Assembly: GCF_002204185.1 (NCBI RefSeq) | Contig: NZ_MXPU01000006.1 | Span: 186,001-250,000 of the forward strand | Direction of reading: 5' to 3' | DNA length: 64,000 nt | From: Rhizobium esperanzae | Lineage (GTDB): Bacteria; Pseudomonadota; Alphaproteobacteria; Rhizobiales; Rhizobiaceae | Shown here: positions 1 through 9,669 of the stretch, piece by piece | How positions within the stretch are numbered: the stretch's first letter is position 1 | Layout of the letters: each line of letters begins with the position of its first letter | Made by a program: the position numbers and the translations under genes | Notes under the pieces: model-generated | Databases searched by the model: none | What the model was told of the DNA's origin: nothing | The model's input: only the letters and a program-made list of their open reading frames with translations

Positions 1-77
1 GCCTTGACGATCACCTCGGGGCCGACGCCGGCGGGATCACCGAGCGTGACGGCGACTTTCGCATTTCTATCCATCAT
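1..77 (-). CDS. PdxA-family 4-phosphate dehydrogenase, N-terminus only
   Basis: Only the first 25 codons lie in the window; the gene runs off the left edge. The peptide starts MMDRNAKVAVTLGDPAGVGP, and the TLGDPAGVGPE stretch is the N-terminal signature of the PdxA family (4-hydroxythreonine-4-phosphate dehydrogenase and PdxA2). An AGGGA ribosome site lies 5 bases before the ATG. It starts 27 bases after the iron alcohol dehydrogenase stop, so it is probably the last gene of the leftward operon. With a DUF1537 kinase in the same locus, the PdxA2 role (NAD-dependent oxidation and decarboxylation of a phosphorylated C4 acid to DHAP) is more likely than vitamin B6 synthesis. That role is inferred from context. 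Confidence 0.8.
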   Translation of the reverse strand, partial: MMDRNAKVAVTLGDPAGVGPEVIVK

Positions 78-104
78 CGAAGTCCCTTCTGAAAACCGCG
101 CCGC

Positions 105-1238
105 CTAAAAAGCGGCTGCGTAAATCGAGCGAATGTCGGCGCGGGTAAGATCGCGCGGATTGTTGTCGAGCAGGCGGCGAATGGCAAAGGCGTCGTCGGC
201 CATGGCGTCGAGATCGCTTTCCGGCACGCCGAGGCCTGACAGTTTCATCTCGATGCCGAGTTCGGCGCAGAAAGCATAGGCCGCATCGAAGACGGGGCCT
301 GAGTTTTCCGAGGTTTGACGCCCAAGCGCTGCCATCACCGCTTTCGTCTTCTCGGGCGCAGACGGCGTGTTGAAGGCGAGAACATGCGGGAAGATCAGCG
401 CATTCGCAGCGCCATGCGCCACATGCCAGCGTGTGCCGAGCGGATAAGCCAGCGCATGGCCGCCGGCGGTATTGACCGGACCGAGGCAGAAGCCGCCATA
501 GAGCGAGGCGAGCGACAGGCCGGAGCGCGCTTCGGCATCGTTGCCGTCCCTGACGGCGCGGGCGAGATATTTGCCGACCAGCCGCGTTCCCTCGATCGCG
601 TAGATATCGACCATCGGATGGGCCTTGCGATTGGTGAACGCCTCGACGCAATGGGCCATGGCGTCGACGCCGGTGGCGGCCGTCGTGCGCGGCGGCACGC
701 TGAAGGTGAGCGCCGGATCGATGACGGCGATATCGGCTAGCATATGCAGGCTTTCGACAGCGAGCTTCGCCATCGTCCTGGGGTCGGTGACGAGCGCGCG
801 GATGCCCGCCTCGCTGCCGGTGCCCGATGTTGTCGGCACCTGGGCGAGCGCCACCTTGCGCGGCCCGTGCACCTTGTTCGGGCCGACGACGTCATGCAGC
901 GTCTGTGCGGAGCCGGCAAGAACGGCGGCGAGTTTTGCCAGATCCATGGCGCTGCCGCCGCCGAAGCCGACGATCAGTTCGGCGTCGGCGCCGTTGGCCG
1001 CCGCCAGGACTTTTTCGAGATTGGCGGTATCCGGCTCGGGCGTCACTTCGGCAAAGACCGTCACCCCGCCCTTTAATTCCAGCAGGTCGATGCGCGAGGC
1101 ATTGAAAGCATCGGAGATGACGAGCGTGCGCCTATAACCCTTTTCGGCAGCCCATTTGCCGAGCTTTGCCGCCGTGCCGATGCCGAATTCGATCAGATGC
1201 GGCCGAACGATCGTGATTGGCGAATCCAAGCTGGCCAT
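105..1238 (-). CDS. Iron-containing alcohol dehydrogenase
   Basis: A 377-residue group III (iron) alcohol dehydrogenase or maleylacetate-reductase-like enzyme. The N-terminal Rossmann half carries GFGGGSAMDLAK for NAD(P) binding. The helical half carries the metal ligands in DAMAHCVEAF and in the GHALAYPLG and VAHGAANALIFPH segments. I start at the ATG of MASLDSP because AGGAGG sits 8 bases before it; a TTG six codons upstream overlaps that site and is unlikely. It lies between the BNR-repeat protein and the PdxA-family gene in a leftward catabolic operon. It probably oxidises a hydroxyl of the substrate or reduces an aldehyde intermediate. The substrate cannot be read from sequence. Confidence 0.85.
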   Translation of the reverse strand: MASLDSPITIVRPHLIEFGIGTAAKLGKWAAEKGYRRTLVISDAFNASRIDLLELKGGVTVFAEVTPEPDTANLEKVLAAANGADAELIVGFGGGSAMDLAKLAAVLAGSAQTLHDVVGPNKVHGPRKVALAQVPTTSGTGSEAGIRALVTDPRTMAKLAVESLHMLADIAVIDPALTFSVPPRTTAATGVDAMAHCVEAFTNRKAHPMVDIYAIEGTRLVGKYLARAVRDGNDAEARSGLSLASLYGGFCLGPVNTAGGHALAYPLGTRWHVAHGAANALIFPHVLAFNTPSAPEKTKAVMAALGRQTSENSGPVFDAAYAFCAELGIEMKLSGLGVPESDLDAMADDAFAIRRLLDNNPRDLTRADIRSIYAAAF

Positions 1239-1283
1239 GAACCAGTCCTCCTGCAAGATCTTGCGGCGATAGTGTCACTCCAT

Positions 1284-1293
1284 TTATTGTAAA
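1284..1293. promoter_or_regulatory. TTATTGTAAA word, candidate operator
   Basis: TTATTGTAAA lies about 46 bases before the iron alcohol dehydrogenase start. Its exact reverse complement occurs at 3899-3908, and an 8-base version (TTTACAAT) at 1559-1566. These AT-rich words stand out in a GC-rich background and could be half-sites for the local GntR regulator. This is inference from sequence recurrence only. Confidence 0.35.
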
Positions 1294-1524
1294 GTTGTAA
1301 TATCAATGTCAAGCCGACAATCCAGATCGGCGGAAATTTTATCGCCGAGCATGTCGCAGAACAGGCCTACGGCCATTTCTGCGTTCCAGTATATGATTTA
1401 ACATCAGATGCTTATAATGTGTGTGGATCGAACGGTCGGTTAAAAGGTTAGCCGCCATCATGTCGGCGGCGGCGAGGCCAAACCTGTTGTCAAATCCTCG
1501 GCGTGACCGGCCGATCTCCCTGTG

Positions 1525-1546
1525 TCCCGCATGGTCTCATGCGGGA
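1525..1546 (-). terminator. Hairpin after the BNR-repeat gene
   Basis: TCCCGCATG and CATGCGGGA form a perfect 9-bp stem around a GTCT loop, 39 bases beyond the stop of the BNR-repeat gene. No T-run follows on the minus strand. It could be a weak terminator or an mRNA 3' end stabiliser that separates the first two genes of the operon from the last two. Confidence 0.5.
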
Positions 1547-1584
1547 TCGGAAAGCAGATTTACAATTCCAGGCCGGCATTTTGC

Positions 1585-2772
1585 TTACGGCAGCGCTTGC
1601 GAGGCGAGCCGCACATATTTGATGGCTCGCCGGTAATAGGTGTAGGCGACATGGAGCGTGCCGTCGCTGCCCTGGATGACCGAGGGATAGGAGAATTCGC
1701 GGTTCAGCGAATCCTTGGAATTGTTGCTGAGACAGAAGCCGTCGCCTGTATCGAGATCCATGCGATGCGGAAAGGTCCTGCCGCCATCCCTCGAAATCGC
1801 CAGGCTGAGCGGTGCGCGCGGCACACCCCAGACCGCCTTGCGGCCGGTATCGGCAACAGCAACAGCGGGCTCTCCAGCCTCGTCACCCTCGATTTCGTCG
1901 TAGAGAGACTGACGCCGCGCATCCGACATATCAGCATTCGAATGGTTGTAAACCATTGCAATCCCTCCATTATCCAGAACAGTGGCCTGGATTGAGGAGT
2001 TGTTGTTCGGCAGTTCGGTCGGCTCGGGCGGGCTCCAGGTTTCGCCGCCATCCGCCGATCGGCTGGAAAGAATGGTTTCGGCGAAACGATTGCGGTAGAA
2101 GGCGACCATGTCGCCGCCGCCAAGCGGCAGAATGTTCATGTGGACGGCGCCGATGCTGTCGGGAATATCGCGCATTTGCCAGCTGGCGCCGCCGTCGCGC
2201 GAGATCAGCACCGCTGCCGTATCGGCATCGCCACTCCAGCGTTGGCCCTCAAGCCCGACGCAGCGGAAGATCGGCAGCAGCCAGTCGCCACGGTCGTTGA
2301 CGACGATCTGTTGGCGAACGAAGGTACCGGGGCTGTCGCAGAGGATCTGGACCGGACCGAATGTCTTGCCGCCGTCACCCGAAATCCGGCATTTGACAAT
2401 CGAGCCATCCTGGTTGCCGGAGGTCTGCGATGTGTAGAGCAGCCATGTCGTTCCGTCCGGCGCGTTGAAAATCAATGGGTTCTGCTCTGATTTCTCCGGA
2501 TCGTCGCTCATCTTTTCCGGTTCCGACCACCGCTCGGAGCCCGGTGGCAGCCGCGACATGTAAATCGAAATATCTCCCATGCCCTCCATCGTGCCGCCGA
2601 ACCAGACGCAGCTCAGCGTGCCGTCGGGAAGAAAGGCGAGATTTGCTGCATGGTTTTGGATGCAGGGCGAGGGCAGGTAGGCATCGGCGCGGCCCGCGAC
2701 AGAGGGGTGCGGGGTGACGGCCCCGGTCATCAGAGCGGGCACGTCTTCCGGAGGCAGGCCGGTAAATGTCAT
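1585..2772 (-). CDS. BNR/Asp-box repeat protein, sialidase-like beta-propeller
   Basis: A 395-residue protein with four Asp-box motifs of form S-x-D-G-G-x-[TS]-[WF] at about residues 131 (SGDGGKTF), 191 (SRDGGASW), 239 (SADGGETW) and 327 (SRDGGRTF), the hallmark of a six-bladed propeller. The C-terminal SYPSVIQGSDGTLHVAYTYY resembles BNR_2-type proteins. No signal peptide is visible, so it is probably cytoplasmic, unlike secreted sialidases. The start at MTFTGLPP is set by GAGGAG 7 bases upstream. It follows the DapA-family gene by 10 bases. The gene pair superficially suggests sialic acid breakdown, but nanK, nanE and nanA-type partners are absent. Its activity is unknown; it may hydrolyse or isomerise a sugar-acid conjugate. 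Confidence 0.8.
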   Translation of the reverse strand: MTFTGLPPEDVPALMTGAVTPHPSVAGRADAYLPSPCIQNHAANLAFLPDGTLSCVWFGGTMEGMGDISIYMSRLPPGSERWSEPEKMSDDPEKSEQNPLIFNAPDGTTWLLYTSQTSGNQDGSIVKCRISGDGGKTFGPVQILCDSPGTFVRQQIVVNDRGDWLLPIFRCVGLEGQRWSGDADTAAVLISRDGGASWQMRDIPDSIGAVHMNILPLGGGDMVAFYRNRFAETILSSRSADGGETWSPPEPTELPNNNSSIQATVLDNGGIAMVYNHSNADMSDARRQSLYDEIEGDEAGEPAVAVADTGRKAVWGVPRAPLSLAISRDGGRTFPHRMDLDTGDGFCLSNNSKDSLNREFSYPSVIQGSDGTLHVAYTYYRRAIKYVRLASQALP

Positions 2773-2782
2773 GGCGATCTCC

Positions 2783-3685
2783 TCAAGGCAGTTTGGCGTA
2801 GCTACCGGCGAGGGCGGCATAATCCGCCTCGCTCAGCGGCATCAGCGGCGCGCGCGTACGCTTCCAGGCGGGGTTCCCTGTCTTCAGCCCGACCATTGCC
2901 TTGATGGTCGGGATCTGGACGTAGGAGTTGGACAGCGTGCGATAGGCGTGGATGCGCGCCTGCGCCGCCTCGACATCGGCGGCGCGCGCTTCGTCATGAA
3001 CATGGTCGTATACGGTGCGGAGCGAATCCGCCACCAGATTGGAGGTGGCCGTGATGCAGCCTGCGCCGCCGGCCTTCATCAGCGGCAACAGCAGCGGATC
3101 GGCGCCGGCCAGGACCGAGAAACCGGGATGAGCGGCGATGATGGCCTGCATGTTATTGAAATCACCAGCCGATTCCTTGATGCCGACGACGGTTTCGGGG
3201 AAGGCCGCAATCAGCCGGCCGATCAGCGGAATGGAGAGCGGCACACCCGAGACCTGCGGAATATGATAGAGGATGACCTGCAGGCGGGTGTCGGCGACCT
3301 TTTCCAGAACCTGTGAATAGGCGGCGAACAGGCCGTCGTCCGAGACGCCCTTGTAATAGAAGGGCGGCAGCATCACCACCTTGGTGACGCCGAGCGACAG
3401 CGCGTGCCGGGTCAGTTCCACCGTCTCGGGAACGGCGACGACGCCGGTGCCCGGCAAAAGTCTGTCGGCCGGAATGCCGGCCTTCACCGCCGCCTCCAAT
3501 ATGGCGCGGCGCTCGGCTCCGGAGAAGGAGTTGGCCTCTCCGGTGGTGCCGAGCAGGGCGACGCCATGGCATCCCTCGGCCAGCAGCCGCCGGCAGTGAT
3601 CGGTGAAAAGAGTGAGGTCGGGCGTATTGTCTGCCGTCAGCGGCGTTGCGGCCGCGCTGAAAACGCCTGTAATCCTGTGGCTCAT
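2783..3685 (-). CDS. DapA/N-acetylneuraminate lyase family aldolase
   Basis: A 300-residue TIM-barrel class I aldolase or dehydratase. GTTGE at about residues 46-50 binds the carboxylate. Tyr140 (in ILYHIPQ) and Lys170 (in VVGIKESAGDF) are the expected proton relay and Schiff-base lysine. Length is normal for the family. The start at MSHRITG is supported by a GAGGGCGGA ribosome site. It is the first gene of the leftward catabolic operon and diverges from the ABC transporter. Family members cleave or dehydrate 2-keto-3-deoxy sugar acids, so a 2-keto acid intermediate is expected here. It is probably not the biosynthetic DapA. Confidence 0.85.
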   Translation of the reverse strand: MSHRITGVFSAAATPLTADNTPDLTLFTDHCRRLLAEGCHGVALLGTTGEANSFSGAERRAILEAAVKAGIPADRLLPGTGVVAVPETVELTRHALSLGVTKVVMLPPFYYKGVSDDGLFAAYSQVLEKVADTRLQVILYHIPQVSGVPLSIPLIGRLIAAFPETVVGIKESAGDFNNMQAIIAAHPGFSVLAGADPLLLPLMKAGGAGCITATSNLVADSLRTVYDHVHDEARAADVEAAQARIHAYRTLSNSYVQIPTIKAMVGLKTGNPAWKRTRAPLMPLSEADYAALAGSYAKLP

Positions 3686-3988
3686 TCCGCCCTCCTCGGT
3701 GCGTCCCGTCTTTTCCGGCTGCACGGGCAATTGTCATGTCTGTCGCGATGGATTGCGAAAAACTTTTCCATTGCAGCGCTTTTGTCAAGAAGACAAAATG
3801 CGTTCATTCCTGACGGAAAAATTATCCGATTGAAATTGCTATTGTTTTTCAAGAGATAAATTTTGCTCGAATGAAAATCGCGATTTTTTGTTGACATATT
3901 TACAATAACGAGAGAACGATAGGCGATGGATTGTGCTGCGCCTGGCAGCGCAGGGAGAGCGCTGCCGATTTCACCTGGGAGGAATGCC
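3686..3988. promoter_or_regulatory. Divergent promoter region of the catabolic island
   Basis: This 303-base gap separates the aldolase (left) from the solute-binding protein (right). It is much more AT-rich than its surroundings. It contains TTGACA at 3891-3896, a good -35 match, although no strong -10 follows at the right spacing. TTTACAATAA at 3899-3908 repeats, inverted, the word at 1284-1293. GGGAGG before 3989 is the ribosome site of the binding protein. No gene is seen inside. Confidence 0.55.
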
Positions 3989-5626
3989 ATGTCTCTTGAT
4001 CAATCTGACAAAACCAATTTATCGCGTCGCAATGCATTGAAACTCGGCCTCGCCGCCGGCGTCGGGCTGACCGTGTTCGGGATGAATGCCCGCATCGTGC
4101 TGGCCGATGAAGGCCAGGTCCTGAAGGTCGCCCATCCGGCCTTCGACCAGGACTGGTCGCCGATGCGTGGCGGCGGCAGAACCTTCCGCTGGAACTCGAT
4201 CTGGTGGGCTTCGCCGATGTATTTCGACAGTCAGGGCAATATCAAGCCCTACGTCTTCACCAGCTGGGAATCGGCCGACAACACGGTCTGGACCTTCAAG
4301 ATCGACCCCAAGGCCGTCTTCTCCGACGGCAGCAAGATCACCTCGGCTGACGTAAAGGGATCGTGGGAAGTCGCCTCGATGCCGAACACCAAGAGCCAGC
4401 GCGCCGACCAGGTGCTGAGCAAGGTCAAGGGCTACGCCGAAATCGCCGCCGGCTCGGGCAATGAGCTGACCGGGGTCGCGACGCCCGACGAAGCTACGGT
4501 CGTCGTGACGCTCGCCGCCGCCGATCCGATCTTCTTCATGCGCCTCGCCAACCATATCGCTCCGATCACAAAGGCGTCGCAGTCGCGCGGCAGCGACGGC
4601 GAGGAAATTATCGACTGGTACAAGCCGGAGAACAAGCCGGTTTTCTCCGGCCCGTTCAAGCTGACGAGCATCGATATCGATGCCGGCAAAATCACCTTCG
4701 AGCCGAATGAGAAATTCTTCGGGCCGAAGCCCAAGCTTGCCCGCATCGACATCACCTCGATCGAGGATAATGTCACTGCGACGTCGCTGATCAAGTCGGG
4801 CGAGTTCAACGCCCATACCGAGCTTGTCACCTCGACGATCATTCAGGATCTCGGCCCGGAATTCTCGGCCGGCCCGCTGATCCCGACCAGCCAGCACTTC
4901 TGGTTCAACACTTCCCGCGCGCCGATGGACGATCCGAAGGTGCGCCAGGCGCTGATCATGGCGGTCGATCGCGACGGCCTGTTCAAGGCGTCCTATCCGG
5001 ATGGGCCGCACAAGAAGGCCGACCAGATCCTCAACTCGGTGCCCGGCGCCGACAATTCCGGCTTCGAGCCTTTTCCCTATGATCCGGCAGCCGCCAAGAA
5101 GCTGCTTGCCGAATCGAGCTATGGCGGGCCCGAGCGCCTGCCGAAGCTCCTCTTCGTCGGCATCTCGGCGCCGGCCATTCAGGCGGCCGCCCAGTTCATC
5201 GCCGAGCAGTGGCGCCAGAACCTCGGTATCACGGCCGTCGACATGAAGCCGCAGCAGGACGCCTATGCCGGTCCGGATCAGAACTCGGTCCAGATCTTCC
5301 GCGACGACGTCGGCACCCGTGTTCCAGACGCCGTTTCCTATCTGGCGGGCAGCATCGCCTCGACCTCGTCGAACGCGCAGAACAAGCTCGGCGGATACAA
5401 GAACGACAAGGTCGACAGCGCCCTTGCCGAAGCGGCGACCAAGGCTGCGGACGATCCGCAGCGCGTTGCTCTCGCCCAGCAAGCCCAGAAGGCGTTCCGC
5501 GAGGATTGGGCCTTCATTCCATGGTATTCTCAGGCGATGTCGCGCTGGGCCACCAAGGAGGTCAAGGGCATGGAGAAGAACCTCGACTGGCAGATCGCCG
5601 AACCCTGGAACATTTCGATCGGCTGA
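3989..5626 (+). CDS. ABC transporter solute-binding protein, family 5 (DppA/OppA type)
   Basis: A 545-residue periplasmic binding protein of the SBP_bac_5 family. The N-terminus has a twin-arginine signal: SRRNALKLG at residues 12-20, then a hydrophobic stretch to about residue 39 (RIVLA), so it is exported folded through Tat. Family features include the HPAFDQDW start of the mature domain and the DDPKVRQALIMAVDR segment. The start at MSLDQSD follows GGGAGGA; the upstream open frame lacks a ribosome site. It heads a complete permease and ATPase set. Family members bind peptides, nickel or oligosaccharides; here the cargo is likely an acid-sugar compound or conjugate, inferred from the linked enzymes. 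Confidence 0.9.
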   Translation: MSLDQSDKTNLSRRNALKLGLAAGVGLTVFGMNARIVLADEGQVLKVAHPAFDQDWSPMRGGGRTFRWNSIWWASPMYFDSQGNIKPYVFTSWESADNTVWTFKIDPKAVFSDGSKITSADVKGSWEVASMPNTKSQRADQVLSKVKGYAEIAAGSGNELTGVATPDEATVVVTLAAADPIFFMRLANHIAPITKASQSRGSDGEEIIDWYKPENKPVFSGPFKLTSIDIDAGKITFEPNEKFFGPKPKLARIDITSIEDNVTATSLIKSGEFNAHTELVTSTIIQDLGPEFSAGPLIPTSQHFWFNTSRAPMDDPKVRQALIMAVDRDGLFKASYPDGPHKKADQILNSVPGADNSGFEPFPYDPAAAKKLLAESSYGGPERLPKLLFVGISAPAIQAAAQFIAEQWRQNLGITAVDMKPQQDAYAGPDQNSVQIFRDDVGTRVPDAVSYLAGSIASTSSNAQNKLGGYKNDKVDSALAEAATKAADDPQRVALAQQAQKAFREDWAFIPWYSQAMSRWATKEVKGMEKNLDWQIAEPWNISIG

Positions 5627-5653
5627 TTGGACCTATCGTTTCTGACAATGAGC

Positions 5654-5679
5654 GCGCGAGGGCCGCAAGGCCTTCGCGC
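5654..5679 (+). repeat. Intercistronic hairpin after the binding-protein gene
   Basis: GCGCGAGGGCC and GGCCTTCGCGC pair as an 11-bp stem with one G-T wobble around a GCAA tetraloop, 27 bases after the stop. A stable hairpin here commonly protects the abundant binding-protein mRNA from 3' decay while letting some transcription continue into the permease. Confidence 0.6.
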
Positions 5680-5757
5680 AAGTTCGAGAAGAAGAGATGC
5701 GATCTGCCGGGCTTTAGCAAAGGGCGGGAACGCATCGACAACAGGTGGGAGGTGGCC

Positions 5758-6714
5758 TTGCTGCGCTACGTGCTAACCCGGTTCGCCATCTGGATTCCGT
5801 CCGTTCTCGTGGTGATGCTGGCCGTCTACGCGCTGGCCTTCTACGGCGCCGGCGATCCGATCAAGCTCATCTTCCTGCGCGCGCCGGGCGACGTCGCCTA
5901 TAATCCGCAGCGCATCGAGGCCATCCGCGAAAGTGCGGGGCTCAACAGGCCCTTCATCGAACAGTTCGGCCTTTACATCTGGAACCTGCTGCACGGCCAG
6001 TTCGGCAATTCGCTAACATCAGGCCGCGCCGTCTGGGCGATGGTCTCGGCTGCCGCCCCGGTCTCGTTCCAGCTTGCCCTCTGCGCCATCATCCTGACGG
6101 CTGTCGTCGCGATCCCGCTCGGCATGATCGCCGCGCTGAACCAGAATTCGCGCCTCGACTATGCCATTCTGGGCTCGGCGCTCTTCCTCTGGGCGATCCC
6201 CGCCTATGTCGCCGGTCCGCTGCTGATGGTCGGCCTCATCGTGCTTTTGCCGGGCACGAGCGTGCCTTATGGCTGGGGCGGCGTCTTCGATGTCCGCATC
6301 CTGCTGCCGCTGCTCGTGCTTTCCTTCCAGCCGATTGCGCTGATCGTGCGCCAGACGCGCGCCGCGGTGATCGAGGTGCTGTCGGAGGATTTCGTCCGCA
6401 CCGCCCGCGCCAAGGGTGTGCCGGAGATCATCGTGGCGCTGCGCCATATTCTGCGGCCGGTGCTGACCCCTGTCGTGACCCAGCTGGGCCTGATCATGAT
6501 TACCATCGTCAACGGGGCGATCTTCGTCGAGCTCGTCTTCGGCCTGCCGGGGCTCGGCCGGCTGACGGTGCAGGCCCTGATCAATTCCGATTATCCCGTC
6601 ATCCTGGCGATCACACTGATCGGATCGTTCCTGGTGATGGTGTCGAACCTCCTGGTGGACGTGCTCTATCCGCTGCTCGACCCGCGCGCCAATGATTCAA
6701 GAAGGAGCCGCTGA
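5758..6714 (+). CDS. ABC transporter permease, DppB type
   Basis: A 318-residue inner-membrane permease with about six membrane helices. The N-terminal RFAIWIPSVLVVMLAVYAL helix and the EAA-loop region (SEDFVRTARAKGVPEIIVALRHI) fit DppB/OppB. I start at TTG 5758 because GGGAGG lies 5 bases before it and the next codons read LRYVLTRFA, as in homologues; the frame is open upstream without a ribosome site. It follows the binding protein by 131 bases that contain a hairpin, and precedes the second permease by 2 bases. It forms the channel with the DppC-type partner. Confidence 0.9.
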   Translation: MLRYVLTRFAIWIPSVLVVMLAVYALAFYGAGDPIKLIFLRAPGDVAYNPQRIEAIRESAGLNRPFIEQFGLYIWNLLHGQFGNSLTSGRAVWAMVSAAAPVSFQLALCAIILTAVVAIPLGMIAALNQNSRLDYAILGSALFLWAIPAYVAGPLLMVGLIVLLPGTSVPYGWGGVFDVRILLPLLVLSFQPIALIVRQTRAAVIEVLSEDFVRTARAKGVPEIIVALRHILRPVLTPVVTQLGLIMITIVNGAIFVELVFGLPGLGRLTVQALINSDYPVILAITLIGSFLVMVSNLLVDVLYPLLDPRANDSRRSR

Positions 6715-6716
6715 CC

Positions 6717-7672
6717 ATGTCCGCCATCCCTCTTTCCACCACCGAAACCGTCGAAGAGCCGCCGGTCAGCCTGTGGCGCGACGCCTGGCATCGGCTGCGG
6801 CGCAACAAGCTCGCCGTCTTCGGCCTCATCGTCGTCCTGATCCTCGCCTTCACGGCGATCTTCGGGCCGTATCTCACGCCCTATGATTATCTCAGCCAGG
6901 ACCTCAACGCGCGCAACGCGCTGCCGTCGATGAGCCACTTCTTCGGAACCGACGACCTCGGCCGCGATGTCTTCAGCCGCGTCGTCTTCGGCACGCGTAC
7001 CGCCTTCCTCGTCGCCGTCATCGTCACCTTCTTCGCCGTGCTGATCGGCCTCACGCTCGGCGCGGTCGCCGGCTTCTTCGGCAATCCCTTCGACCGCGCC
7101 ATCATGTGGCTGACCGACGTCACGATGTCTGTTCCCAACCTGCTGCTCGTCGTCGTCATCAATGCCTCGCTGAAATCGCCGATCACCCGCTGGATGGAGG
7201 CGCGCTACCTCGAGACCCTCAATCCTTTCTACCGCCAGACGATATGGGTGGATTTCATCCTCGTCTTCGGGTCAATGGCGCTGATCTCCTGGCCGCCCTA
7301 TGCCCGTCTGGTGCGCGCCCAGGTTTTGTCGATCCGCAGCAGGCCTTATATCACCGCTGCCCAGGCGCTCGGCCTGTCGAACTGGGTCATCATCAAGCGC
7401 TATGTCGTACCGAATGCACTCGGGCCGCTGATCGTCTCGGTCAGTGCCGGTCTCGGCACGGCGATGGTGCTGGAAAGCGCCTTCAGCTTCCTCGGGGTCG
7501 GGGTCAACCCGCCAACGCCGAGCTGGGGCAACATGATCTCGGACGGCCTTCGCGTCTGGCAGCATTATCCGCATCTTCTCGCCGCTCCGGCGGCCGTGCT
7601 CGGCCTCGCCTCGGTTGCCTTCAGCTTCCTCGGCGACGGCCTCAACGACGCGCTCAACCCGCGGGGCAGCAA

Positions 7673-7676
<4 letters not shown>
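6717..7676 (+). CDS. ABC transporter permease, DppC type
   Basis: A 319-residue inner-membrane permease. It has the DppC/OppC N-terminal pattern: a cytoplasmic leader ending WHRLRRNKLAVFGLIVVLIL as the first helix, then HFFGTDDLGRDVFSRVVFGTR, the family signature. The EAA loop is YITAAQALGLSNWVIIKRYVVPN near residues 210-235. AAGGAG precedes the ATG. Its stop overlaps the ATPase start in ATGA, implying translational coupling. It pairs with the DppB-type permease. Confidence 0.92.
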
Positions 7677-8676
<1,000 letters not shown>

Positions 8677-8677
<1 letters not shown>

Positions 8678-9669
8678 TGGCTGCTCAACCGCTGCTCAAG
8701 GTCGAAAACCTGGTCAAGCATTTTCACGTCAAGCTTGGCGCATTCGGCGAGCGCTCGGCGACCGTCTATGCGCTCGACAATGTCGACCTCGACATCATGG
8801 AAGGCGAGACGCTGAGCCTCGTCGGCGAATCCGGCTGCGGCAAATCGACGACCGGTTTCACCATCCTTAACCTCTACAAGGCGACCAGCGGCAGGGTCGT
8901 CTACAAGGGTCAGGACCTCGCGACGCTCGACGAGAAGCAAATGCGGCCCTTCCGCCGCGACCTCCAGATCGTCTTCCAGGATCCCTATTCGACGCTCAAC
9001 CCCCGCATGACCGTGGGCGAAGCGATCGGCGAGCCGATGCTCTTTCATAAGCTCTGCACCAAGGCTGAGCTGAAGGAGAGGGTAGCGACGCTGCTCACCG
9101 ATGTCGGCTTGCCCACACGCTTTGCCCAGCGCTATCCGCACGAACTTTCCGGCGGCCAGCGCCAGCGCGTCGTCATTGCCCGCGCGCTTGCCTGCCAGCC
9201 GAAATTCATCGTCTGCGACGAGGCGATCTCGGCACTCGACGTTTCGATCCAGGCGCAGATCATTAACCTGCTGCTCGATCTGCAGGAAAAATACGGGCTG
9301 ACATACCTCTTCATCGCCCATGATCTTGCCGTCGTGCGCCACATCAGCACCCGCGTCGGCGTCATGTATCTCGGGCGGCTGGCCGAACTCGCCACCCGCG
9401 AGGAGCTTTTCGACAATCCGCTGCATCCCTATACAAAGGCGCTGCTGTCGGCCGTTCCGGAGACCGATCCGGAACTGGAGCGCACCCGCCAGCGCCAGAT
9501 CCTGCAGGGCGACGTGCCGAGCCCGCTGAACCCGCCGTCCGGCTGCCGTTTCCACACGCGCTGCCCGATCGCCATGGATGTCTGCAGCAAGGTCATCCCC
9601 GCTTGGAAGAAAGCCAGGCCCAGTCATCTCGTTGCGTGCCACGCCGTCAATACGGAGCAAATCGCATGA
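8677..9669 (+). CDS. ABC transporter ATP-binding protein, DppF type
   Basis: A 330-residue ATPase, the second of the pair. Walker A is GESGCGKST, the Q-loop lies in [14 protein letters not shown], the signature is LSGGQRQR, and Walker B is [14 protein letters not shown] with the switch His in FIAHDL. The C-terminal [15 protein letters not shown] is the family extension. AGGAGG lies about 8 bases before the ATG. Its stop overlaps the DUF1537 kinase start by ATGA, so uptake and phosphorylation of the substrate are coupled at the translation level. Confidence 0.92.

Larger units (their letters stand above)
1239..1584. other. 346-base non-coding gap within the catabolic operon
   Basis: No credible gene is seen here. 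The gap holds a 9-bp hairpin just after the BNR-repeat gene and two TTTACAAT-type words (1284-1293 in reverse, and 1559-1566). The 1284-1293 word is an exact reverse complement of one in the divergent promoter region at 3899-3908. This suggests a second regulated promoter for the alcohol dehydrogenase and PdxA-family genes. Confidence 0.5.

Noticed and set aside
1585..3685. Sialic acid catabolism (sialidase plus neuraminate lyase)
   Set aside because: The propeller lacks a signal peptide and the typical Arg motif, and no ManNAc kinase, epimerase or sialic acid transporter is present; DUF1537 and PdxA point to sugar acids instead.
4019..5482. A 487-codon minus-strand open frame opposite the solute-binding protein gene
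   Set aside because: Shadow of a well-supported transporter gene; composition is Arg/Gly/Asp-rich without recognisable motifs.
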